The notes beneath the pieces were generated by a model. That model searched no databases. It was not told where the DNA came from and saw only the letters and a list, made by a program, of their open reading frames with translations. From Datisca glomerata (lineage: Eukaryota; Streptophyta; Magnoliopsida; Cucurbitales; Datiscaceae): a stretch of 64,000 bases of DNA. A program made the translations under genes and the position numbers. Below are positions 23,977-33,360 of this stretch, in pieces. The stretch spans positions 1-64,000 of the forward strand of contig QANY01002483.1 of NCBI GenBank assembly GCA_003255025.1, read 5' to 3'. Every line of letters starts with the position of its first letter. The first letter of the stretch is position 1.

Positions 23977-23983
23977 TTTTATA
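23977..23983 (-). promoter_or_regulatory. TATA box of the DUF1639 gene
   Basis: A consensus TATAAAA on the minus strand (GGAGTATAAAACC). Transcription would start near 23950, just ahead of the CT-rich leader. The match to consensus and the CT tract at the right distance support it. Confidence 0.65.
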
Positions 23984-24129
23984 CTCCTGCCAGTCTCCGT
24001 CACACTCCAACCGTCCAATAAGAAGAAATCTGGACCGTTAATCTCGACGCCTCCCATTATTATCTTTTGATATGTAAAGCCGTCATTGAAGATCCCGTTA
24101 CGGCGTTCTTGAAGTGCGAGGTTCACTCC

Positions 24130-24720
24130 TATTTTAAATCACGACGTTAAACGTTAGACGGAATAGTTAACGTCGTTGAGATCGTTTATATTTATTATAG
24201 AATTATAATTATTGTCGTTTCTGGCGAATTGTATGATGGCGCATAGCATAGCGAAGCAGAATAACTACGGTTAAGTAAACCAACCAAGGTTAAATTCTGG
24301 CCGGGTCCCGGTCTGTCACAGACCATATGTTCTCCATCTTAACCGGATTAATAATATCGGACCAAATATCTTGAGAACCGGTTGATCACAAGTCAATTGC
24401 CCATTGCATTCGCAATTGGCATCGTCTCATGTTCGGGCACACAGGAGACACCAGAGACAGTCACATCTAATTTAAAACAGTGAGAAATTTAACAATCTAA
24501 ATTGATAATGGCTAACACCGACTTAAAAATAAAAATAAATCATATTTTTTTTTCGTATCAAACTGATCAAAGTGTTTTTAGTTAACGGCTCATATTGGCA
24601 TAACATAACTATTTTATGGCTTTTTCATTTTCTATTATAAGGATATAATGTATTTTTTTCCTCCAATTTTTCTTTAATTTTCCATTTGTTTAGTTCGCCA
24701 AATTATTCAAAAACGTTATT
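24130..24720. other. Upstream flank of the DUF1639 gene; no gene
   Basis: No coding sequence is supported. The stretch ends at the LINE relic at 24725. It probably holds the distal promoter of the DUF1639 gene, but I see no motif I would name. Confidence 0.4.
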
Positions 24721-24724
24721 TTCT

Positions 24725-25085
24725 TAACAAGAAGATTTCATTGAAATAAAGAAACATCCCTCAAAATAAGATTATCAAGCCAATTAGGAGGAGGGGGACA
24801 AAGTACAACTATAGGAGAGGATAGCTTTACTACCTATAACCTCTCAACAACGTCAACTCCATGATTAACAAACCCAAAATTGACCTCAATAAATTTGGAC
24901 TGTTCATGAAAAATATAGAAGGCCAAATACACTAGTCTGCGAGGGAGTGAAGAAGTTCCCATAAATCCTCACAACAAAAATCAATTACAATATGAAGCTA
25001 AAATTTGTTAAAGGCATACTACAGGCCTTCCAACAGAGACAAGGCTAGGTGAACATTGTGAGAAGACCAAGCAGCAGGCACTAGG
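24725..25085 (-). mobile_element. LINE 3' end, RNase H tail relic
   Basis: Read on the minus strand, 25085 to 24725 gives across broken frames the final RNase H (RVT_3) part of a plant LINE: an SHNVHLALSLLEGL-like helix, then VNHGVDVVERL-like words, and near the end a PPPPNWLDNLILRDVSLFQ segment, which is a common C-terminus of plant LINEs. Many stops show it is dead. The 3' end lies near 24725, with no clear poly-A tail or target duplication. Confidence 0.55.
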
Positions 25086-25249
25086 GATGACAATAATACA
25101 TGAATTTAATTTAATGACTGAGTTTAAAATATTATAAATGGATATGAGTAATGTTTAATACTCATTCCTAGACGACCCCGATTAAGGGCTTTCTCTATCT
25201 TCGACGATTCTTTTAAAAATAATAATATATAATGAAAACTGTAAAATAA

Positions 25250-25925
25250 TTATCGTTGTCACTCATTATTGGCGATTGAATTTTCATCAATTTTATAATA
25301 GAACTAAATTAAATTATGAATTGAATACTTGAACTGAAATTTATCAATTTTATAATCGAGTCGAACTATAATTCATCAATGCAACAATCAAATAACACTA
25401 GTATTCATCAATTTCATAATCAAACGAAAATTGATTTAATTTTTTATAACTGAACTAAATTGTATCTAGTTTTATAATCAAACTAAAATTCATCAAGTTT
25501 ACGATTGAACCAAACTGAATCGTCAATTTTATAATCGAATAACTATAGTAATCAATTATGTAATCGAACTAAATTAGAATTCATCATTTTAACATCAAAC
25601 CAAACCAAATCATTAATTGAATAATCAAAACCAAAGTCCATCAATTATAGTCGAATTAAATCAAAGTTCATCAATTTAACATTTAAATGACACTAAAATT
25701 CATCAATTCTATAATAAAATGGTACTGAAATTCATCCATTTTACAATTAAACTAAACTGAATCGTCAATTTTATAATCAAATAACCAAATTATAGTTCAT
25801 TAATTTTACAATGAAACTAAATTAGATCGTCAATTTTATAATTGAATAATCATACAACCGAATTCACTGAATCATCAATTTTATAATCCATTAACTAAAC
25901 TAAAATTCATCAATTTTATTAGGTT
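25250..25925. repeat. Degenerate AT-rich minisatellite, unit about 27 bp
   Basis: Roughly twenty imperfect copies of a unit like ATTCATCAATTTTATAATCG plus AACTAAA follow each other, with variants in which TTCATC is replaced by ATCGTC. The spacing drifts between about 24 and 30 bases. It has no coding potential. Confidence 0.75.
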
Positions 25926-26339
25926 TATTAAACAATTTTGTCGACCCAATTTCCAGCTTAAGCTATTTACGACAAAAAATATTGTCCAGCCTGTCAATTT
26001 GGAGAGAGGGTACTTTGAAATGAATCATTGTTCTCCATGGTCATAGTTCGATGGACATAGAAAAATGAATGGTGGAAATATAATTGTTGTTTGAATAGAA
26101 CAAATAAGTAATAGTCCTTTAATTTTAAAACAATATATGTATGTATGTATATATATATATATATAAGTACTCATTAGGTACCCGTTGGATACTCATGTAT
26201 TAGTGGATATTACCCACACTCACCAATTTAATTTAGCATGGGTATGAATTGGGTATGAGTAGTGAGAATTTAATATGAGTATTTAATGGGTATACCCAGT
26301 AAGTTAGAAAGTGCACAGTTACCCTCAAAAGACCCATAC
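25926..26339. other. AT-rich spacer with a (TA)n tract
   Basis: Nothing coding. A TATG/TA microsatellite occurs at about 26135-26165. Words such as GGGTATGAATTGGGTATGAG and GGGTATACCC at 26230-26300 hint at a decayed DNA transposon, but no terminal repeats are visible. Confidence 0.4.
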
Positions 26340-27527
26340 AGACAAGCAAATACATTGAATCAAGACATTTGGGGTGTAAATCGGTCAAACCAGTGGGAAA
26401 CCAGACATACCAATTTGGAACCGATCAGACCGGTTCCCTAATCGATGTTATCAGTTTGTAATTAAGACAATTACTTGCTTAATTGTCAAATTAGTCCAAC
26501 AGTTGGGGAAACCAGTGCGCCGGTTTAACTGATAAGGAATAAATCCTTAAATCAAGCACCGATGCAACCAGTTTTCTAACCTGGTTGGATCGATTCCAGG
26601 GCGTTTTTCACCTATATATATAGAACCATTTCACATTCTCTCACACTATTTCCAACGCAGTATCCTATACTCTCTCTAATATTCTCACATCTTTGTCTCA
26701 TATTCTTGAGCTTAGAGTTATTAAATCTTCATGAGTACATGAGAAAAATAGTTATGAGAGAATAAAGAAATTGTGAGAGAGTTCTTGAATTTCTGTAAGA
26801 GAATCGAAAAGCTTGAAAAGCTTATTGTCTAGGTCTTATTGGTACCACAAACTAATAGAGATTGTAAAAGATTTGAGTTTCCCTCTTAAGAATATCGTTT
26901 GAGAAAAATCTTCAAAGGGAGATCCTTGAAGCGTGGACATCGGGATAAATTTTTCTAAACCACGACAAAATATTGTGCGTCATATCTCTCTCCATACTCC
27001 CTTTACATTTACGCACTTTTATTTCTTGCACATTTACACTTGCTATTTATATTTAGTATTTATTTTAATATACTTGGCTGTATTTTTAAGTTCTACACAT
27101 TCACTCAATTCACTCCCTTTTCCTTCTAAACCTAAATTGGTACCTGAAAAAGGTTCATTCTCCATACAAGACTTCATCGTCTTTAGTAAATGGTAACCAC
27201 GAGTGAATCCATTGTTGAAGGTCAATTTATGACTAGACCACATTTCTTTAATGGAAATAACTATACATATTAGAAATCTCGCATGAAAATTTATGTACAA
27301 TCTATAGATTATAATTTGCGGGATGTCATCGAAATTGGTTCTCATAATACTCAATACAAAACTGTAGAAGGTAAGAATATTACAAAAATCAATAGTAAAT
27401 GTAATAACGAGGATAAAAAGAAAATATCACTAAATTCTAAAGCTATGAATATATTATATTGTTCTCTTGATCAAAATGAGTTTAATAGAATATCTACTTG
27501 TGACTTAAGGAAAAATGACAAAATTTA
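26340..27527 (+). mobile_element. Copia-type relic: probable LTR end plus start of gag
   Basis: The plus strand from 27193 reads MVTTSESIVEGQFMTRPHFF, then after a stop KSRMKIYVQSIDYNLRDVIE, and later DKKKISLNSKAMNILYCSLD. These are the first helices of a Copia gag in their usual order and phase. The frame holds one stop (WK replaced by a stop near 27270) and ends at 27527 before the zinc knuckle; nothing of pol follows. Upstream, 26600-27130 looks like the R-U5 part of an LTR, with a TATATATATAG box near 26618 and a leader rich in CTCTC. The place of the primer binding site (near 27138, TTGGTACCTGAAAA) is changed beyond recognition. The left border is uncertain. Confidence 0.6.
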
Positions 27528-28540
27528 AGTATGAAGCAAAGTGAATTTTTTAAATATCAAATTAGAAGAAAACATAGTACAAGTATGTTCAAATGAACCT
27601 TAAATGTTTGATCATTTAACAGCTACAAAAAAAAGACTATGAATGAACCTCTAAGTACATTACACAATTACACTACACTACTTGTTGATTAATCACACCT
27701 ATAGTACTCTAGTCAAGAAAGAATTGATGTGTTACAATCTGATTTTTCTAATTAGTGTGTGCTTGGTTTTGTCTCTCTCCATGTGATGCTCTTTTCATAT
27801 GCGTTTGAGATAAATTGTTGTTGGCTCAAATTGCCTCACTCACGTTTGACGTTGCTTCACAATACCCATGATTGCTTGGTGCTTCACCTGTATAGCCTTT
27901 CTTCCTCCACGATCATGGCACATGCAGTTAACCCACATTCTTCTACTCTTTCTTTACTGAATTGCCCGTCATTTGGTTGAGCTCTACATTGATACTTAGC
28001 TTAGTCTCAGACCTAGGATCCATGCAAAACTAGTTATTTTTATTAATTATTTAATGATCACGTGTGAATCATATGAGTTACTCACAGGAACTGGGGACAA
28101 ACAAATACATAGCATCTTGAAATACAAATTTATTATTTGAAGTCGAATACATGCAATAAGATAAGTGGTATGTTTTATGATTCAAACGTCCACTTTTTAT
28201 GCATGTCCACAAAGATTACTTGAAATATGATTGAGCTTCAACATTTATATTCATGAATCGTGAGGTCGTTGATTTGATTCAATGCATCTTCTGTCGAGAG
28301 AGCGATGGGGATACATTTTAATGCCCATAGAGAGTAATGTAATTCGTTTTTATGAATAAATATATTTAACTACTTAATCATCAACGTAATTGCTTAGTGA
28401 GTTTACAACTTCACACGTACATTTTGCCTTCTTACGTTTTGATCGGGAACAAATGTTTTAGGTTATTAATTTCTTTTTTTTTTGGTAATATATTAATTTA
28501 TCAACATTCACATGATTTATATTTTAGTTTCAAGCTAAAT
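27528..28540. other. Gene-free stretch right of the Copia relic
   Basis: No gene is supported. A plus-strand frame at 27759-27980 has no recognisable feature. A sequence near 28235-28360 (GGTCGTTGATTTGATTCAAT) resembles a decayed Pol III B box, but too weakly to annotate a second SINE. Confidence 0.4.
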
Positions 28541-28544
28541 TGAC

Positions 28545-28670
28545 GGACATTAGGTAGACGCAGTTGGTTAAACTTCCACACTCATACTCTACATATCGTG
28601 AGTTCGAGACATACTCTCATATTCTCCTTAAAATTTGTAATATAAATTTGACAAAAAACATATGTGTAAT
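28545..28670 (+). mobile_element. tRNA-derived SINE relic
   Basis: An A-box-like stretch (GTAGACGCAGTTGGTTAAAC at 28554-28573) is followed 26 bases later by a B box (GAGTTCGAGAC at 28600-28610), the internal RNA polymerase III promoter of tRNA-derived SINEs. A T-rich region and an A-rich end (GACAAAAAACA near 28660) follow. The spacing and both boxes fit. No target duplication was found. Confidence 0.55.
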
Positions 28671-29003
28671 TTTAAGCCGCCAAAATTATAGAACAAGTTT
28701 TAATGAATTAATTGATATGTGAATCATTTAAATGTTATTATTTTATCATCAATTAAAATAGTTTAACAAATTAATCTATAAATGAATGAAATATCTCTTG
28801 ATGTGAGTTTGGTTGTATTTTGCTTTTACACGTTAATACATTGAAAAATGGGGAAAATTAGGTTTATAAGCCAATTATTTCAACTCTTTTAGAAAATGAC
28901 CTAAAAGTTTATTATTTGCACGAATGAACGATTTCTTTCTTTCCTCTTTTCCTTTGTCTTCTCTCTCACGATCTCTCCCTCATTCTCTGCCTTTTTCTTC
29001 TAT
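28671..29003. other. Spacer left of the CACTA element
   Basis: AT-rich, then CT-rich (28935-29000); no gene. The last three bases, TAT, are the candidate left target duplication of the CACTA element. Confidence 0.5.
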
Positions 29004-29934
29004 CACTAAAAGAAAACCCCTCAATTGTGACGGTTATACGATGACGGTTTGGCAGCCGTCGCTAATTGTTGAACAATGAGGATAAACTGCGACGGTTTAG
29101 TCAACCGTCACAATTAGTTATATTTTACGGACAGTTTTAAACTAACCGTTGTAATAGGTCACATATTGCAACGGTTTTGCCCAACCATCACAATTAATTA
29201 GGAGAATCGTCGCAATTAATTGAAATATTGCAACGGTTTACGAAAATCATCACAAATGTCTTTAAGGGGTTACTTAGTTCTTTTACTTTTTTTAATCCCT
29301 ATTATGACAATTCCATCTAACTGTCGCAAAATGCTTTGGGGGATTATTTAATAAAACAGTGTAGTTTTAATTTTTTTAATACTATTGTGACGGTTTTTAA
29401 GAACCATCACAAAAGGAAACTGTATATATCTATAGTGACGGTTTTTAAAAACCGTCGCAAAAAGAAACCCTAAATCAAAAGAATCGTGCGTCTTCTTCTC
29501 CATTTCCCCCTGTTTTCCCCCAGCAGCTCTCAACAGGCGTGATTTTTTCTCCACTTTTGAATGACGATCTCAGCCTCGTGCTCCTTGCCGTAGCTCAATC
29601 CTGGTACGGTGGTTCTCCTCTCCATTTATCAGCTGCAGTAGGTTCCTTCTTCTCCATTGATTTTCTTGATTTCTAGTATTCTTTTTATGATTTTTCATTT
29701 TTAAAGGTTTGCATTTTTTAGCTGTACGACCTCGTGCTGAATTCGTGGCTAGCTAATTTCCGATGTGTCGACCTGTTAGAGAATGTGAGAGAACATAAGC
29801 TATTGTATGTTGTATTGTGAAAAGGAGAAAGACCAAGTATGTGATCGCTGTGGTATTTCAATATTTTGTTAAATAGAACCATCTGTGAGGCGTACGCGAG
29901 GACGAACGCAGTTGACATCTATATGGGCAAGATC

Positions 29935-30128
29935 AGGCGATGATAGAATACTGTGACTTTCAATGCCCAAGGTCAGGTCATCGGTGCTAATAAAGAAAAG
30001 TTTGCAAGCTTTTGTAGTACCGTTGCTAGACGACATAATATTTTACCCATAGAATATGATTGGAGGCATGTGTCACGGTATCATAAAGATCAAGCGTGAA
30101 AAATAGTGAAGGTATGATTACTTGTATG

Positions 30129-30172
<44 letters not shown>

Positions 30173-31026
30173 NTAAAGAATGAATATATGGCGACATATG
30201 AAACGGAGGAAGTGGCATTAGAACATTGGAATGATGTTATTCCAAAAGATAGTTTTGTTGCGATAATTCGTAGATGGTACTCAGAAGAAGAAAATGTATG
30301 ATTTTTTACTATACATCTATGATTAATTGTATGTGAAATAAATTAACTTTTTTTATCTTTCATAAATATAGAAGCAAGCTGAAACTAACTGAAGATCATG
30401 GAGCAAACTAAAACACCCTCACACGTTGGGACGTACCAGTATACCAACAGCAGAAATGGTAAATTCTAAACTTTATAATTATTTTGATCAGTTTTATTTT
30501 AAGTATATTTAATCAATGTTCTCATTTTATAGACAGAAGAGCTTCAAAGAGAGCCCTCAAGAACGAAACTATTTGTAGTCTCACATGAATGGAGAGATGG
30601 AACTAATGTAAATAAAGAGACTGCAAATGTTGCAGCAAGTATAAGTTGTAATATTAATACCAAGTTTTTAAATAGTTATTACATGTTTACTCATACTAAG
30701 TCTTACTTTTGTATTATAGGCGAAACTTAAAGATCGCATGAGTCAACTTTCGGATGGTGATTATGATCCAATTTCACCAAACGACGTGCGCTGACAAGTA
30801 TTGGGTCCAGAGCATCCTGGATGAGTGCGTTCATTAGGACTCGGGGTAACTCCATCTCAAGTGTTCTCGCATTATCGTGGAGAATCATCCACGTAAGATT
30901 CTACCCGTTTATCAACTGAGTTGGATGCTCTATGCGCACGGGTGCCTCAGTTAGAGGCTGAATGTTCAGAGATACGCTCCCAACTAAGCTTAATTATGAA
31001 GTTTATGCAAGACTCTCGTAAAGACT
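29935..31026 (+). pseudogene. CACTA-encoded Transposase_24 (PTTA/TNPA-like) protein, broken
   Basis: Five exon-like blocks on the plus strand: about 29938-30112 (TVTFNAQGQVIG, ANKEKFASFCSTVARRHNIL, EYDWRHVSRYHKDQA), 30178-30298 (EVALEHWNDVIPKDSFVAII), 30371-30462 (SKLKHPHTLGRTSIPTAEM), 30533-30640 (TEELQREPSRTKLFVVSHEW) and 30720-31026 (AKLKDRMSQLSDGDYDPISP, VLGPEHPG, LGVTPSQVFSHYRGESS, LDALCARVPQLEAE, SQLSLIMKFMQDSRKD). The order and words match the plant Transposase_24 family of CACTA and related elements; introns between blocks look normal. Breaks are a stop after DQA, a stop in block 3, TGA in place of an Arg codon after NDV, a stop after HPG and one after SST. A (TA)n run with an unread base (30173) lies in the first intron. 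The intact product would bind the subterminal repeats. Confidence 0.8.
30132..30173. repeat. (TA)n microsatellite with an undetermined base
   Basis: About twenty TA units end in an N at 30173, so the true length is probably unresolved. It lies in the first intron-like gap of the CACTA protein. Confidence 0.9.
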
Positions 31027-31619
31027 AGGGTGACCTTTTGTTGTTTAACGTTATTTAATAGTATTTCTGAAATATTTTGTTATTTCAAATTTCATACTTT
31101 GAATCTCATTAAATAATTTGTATTGATAATCTATTATAGTTTTGAAAATCTAATTAATGATTTAATGCATTATAATTATGCTCTCTGTAAATATATAGAA
31201 TGATACTGTTCTGGCTATTGTGAAAATATATACCCTATTAAAATTTTGTCAATATGCAGGAATTTTTTAGAATTAGCAGAAATAGGAAGGAGTATCTAAA
31301 ATTAGTGTTTTTGGTTACAGTTCTTAAACCGTCGCAAAAAATTGGACTAGGACAAATTCGCGACGATTCCATAACCGTCGCATTAAGACTACTACTTTCA
31401 CGACGGTTGTAGTAGAACCGTCGTTATATATACAATTTTGAATCATCAAAATAACCGTCGCTTTAGAGTCTCTGTGGCCACGTTCCTCTAATGGTTGTCA
31501 AAACCGTCGGTGATTTAATCCTGACGGTTCTCCAACTATCACCGTATCGATGTCGACGGTTAAAAATCGTTGCCGTAGACTTTAAATAACCGTCACCGTA
31601 GACATATTTTCTTGTAGTG

Positions 31620-32742
31620 CATTTGTTGTGCGCCCCTATCTGCCTCTTTCTTCTCTATCACATTTTCTCCATACTTCTTTGTCGCGTGTGTGGTGCGGTG
31701 GTGCGAAGAATCAATGATTGTGTTCCAAAGCCGCTATTAAAAATAATTTCAGATATGATTGATGAGAAAAAAATGATGGAACCCATTCTTAATTTTATGG
31801 TTTTGATTTATGAGTTTTTTATTTTTCAAGCGAGATAGATGAAGAAGAAGAAGGAAGGGACGGGCTTAGGTATGTGAGAATGAGTATGGTACCAGATGGT
31901 ATATAAAAGTATACTACATATATATTATGATATACTGATGGTATATTAAAATATACTACGATATGCTGATAGTATATTAAAATATACTACGGTATATTGA
32001 TGTTATATTAAAATATATCATGATATATAAATATATACTTATGATATATTTTTATGTATCATAGTACACATGTACATAAAATTTTCTAGTTTTATAAAAA
32101 AAAATTACAATTACAAAGAAAATCAGTCATTATTACAAATACAATTTTTTTCGATCATTCTCTTACATATTTTTAGAAAATGTCATATTTCCCTAATACA
32201 TTATTGGTCAATTAATATTTTTTGTCAGTGTAAAATTACTTTATCTATATAATAAAAAGAATTACTTTTTTATAAGATAATGGTTTCAATAGCATGTAAT
32301 AACTAATTAAATCTTTTTCACATATATTTTTTTATTTTTTTATTATTTTTGCATAATTATTTTACTCTTTTATTATTTAATGAGGACAAAATAAGAATTG
32401 AGAGACGCGTTTGAGGAAAAACTAAGTAATATAAAAACATCATTAAATAAAATAGGTGATTATGTGGGAATCAAGTTAAAGAGCCTTTGAGCTAGTTCTC
32501 AAAATTATGTGAAAATGACATGATTATGAAACAATATTGCATAATCAATATTAATTGTGAGAAAAAAATCACTTTTATTTTTTTTTCACTCTAGACTTGT
32601 GCACAATACACTCAGAAGTTTTTCTTTAGGTCTAGTCAGGATAAATGGATGGTTTTAACATAAGAAGAATGATCTCAAAGAATTGTTTGTATTTAAGAGG
32701 ATTCGAATACTTAGCCTTCATTAGTTGAGCAAACTCGTTGGG
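31620..32742. other. AT-rich spacer right of the CACTA element
   Basis: No gene is supported. It contains the 31-bp repeat at 31925-32025 and long T-rich stretches. Confidence 0.45.
31925..32025. repeat. 31-bp AT-rich tandem repeat, about 3 copies
   Basis: A unit like TACTACGATATGCTGATAGT plus ATATTAAAATA repeats three times with few changes; the last copy is less exact. Confidence 0.75.
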
Positions 32743-33274
32743 TTATTTTTGGTATATATAGCCTTTGGCCACGGGTAGAATCCGGCCAAAAAAGGCTAGG
32801 AATGAAGATAGTACCAGAGTTTTAATGCATGCCTGAAGCAGCCGTCTGGAAAGTGGGACATCATTCAACACCTCTGGAACTTTTTCAATCCCAAAGAAGA
32901 GCTTGATCAACGTGCATTCTGTGTGATATTGCCTCACAGTAGCTTTGTTAAACTGTAACCATTTGGATACTCCTTAATTAAAACTAAAGCATGTGATTGA
33001 TTTAATTTCTTACTTTTACTAAGTTATCTAGGCAGATTAAGCCATCACCTAATAAACAATATCCTCAACCCTGAACTTGCCGAAAGAGCATCCGAACATC
33101 ATAGGTCTTCTGTTCACTCTGTTCTTTGTTCATAATTAGATTTAGATGCAAATTCAAAATCAACTTCATAGCGAGTAAATTAGAATTCTGCCCACAAAGA
33201 GGATTTACAAGATCCTGTACTTCTACCAGATTATTAGCATACATACAAAGACAAGTATGCATTCCTGATGAAGA
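32743..33274 (-). pseudogene. Two exons of an unrecognised gene, separated from the next by a retrotransposon
   Basis: On the minus strand, an acceptor (TCGTTTAG) opens a block at 33274-33077 (66 codons: SSSGMHTCLCMYANNLVEVQ, then LVNPLCGQNSNLLAMKLILN, then YDVRMLFRQ) ending at a weak donor (CAA then GTTCAG). A second acceptor (GGTTACAG) opens 32952-32743 (FNKATVRQYHTECTLIKLFF, KVPEVLNDVPLSRRLLQACI, LAFFGRILPVAKGYIYQK, stop). All blocks join in phase 0, also with the 20-codon block at 40398-40339. The composition is protein-like, with Leu-rich helices suggesting a helical-repeat protein, but I recognise no family. If the weak donor is not used, a stop follows within three codons. It may be the end of a host gene still able to splice across the insertion, or a gene fragment. 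Confidence 0.42.
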
Positions 33275-33355
33275 CTAAACGACAGAGACAAATGACCAGG
33301 AAAGAGAAACTATCCATTTATGTTCTTGACTTTGTTCGATGTATGCAGAGACAAG

Positions 33356-33360
33356 CAATT
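33356..33360. repeat. Target site duplication CAATT, left copy
   Basis: CAATT directly before the first base of the left LTR; its partner is at 40218-40222. Confidence 0.88.

Larger units (their letters stand above)
29004..31619 (+). mobile_element. CACTA (En/Spm) transposon, 2616 bp, complete ends
   Basis: The left end CACTAAAAGAAAA (29004-29016) and the right end TTTTCTTGTAGTG (31607-31619) are inverted copies of the plant CACTA consensus CACTACAAGAAAA, with one changed base on the left. Inside each end are dense subterminal repeats of GCGACGGTTT/AACCGTCGC type: about ten in the left 460 bases and about ten in the right 300, often as inverted pairs such as GTGACGGTTTTTAAAAACCG at 29433-29452. 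Such repeats are where CACTA accessory proteins bind. Flanks are TAT on the left and CAT on the right, a target duplication with one mismatch. The only protein coded is of Transposase_24 type; the DDE transposase (TNPD) is absent, so the element cannot move alone. Confidence 0.88.

Noticed and set aside
23730..24041. Plus-strand frames with alternating Arg/Glu
   Set aside because: They are the reverse reading of the CT microsatellite and the promoter of the DUF1639 gene.
25080..26330. Possible hAT-type element beginning TAGGGATGACAATA
   Set aside because: The word resembles hAT ends, but no inverted partner or 8-bp target duplication was found in the following kilobases.
28225..28360. Second possible SINE (B-box-like GATTTGATTCAATGC)
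   Set aside because: The B box deviates at key positions and no convincing A box lies upstream.
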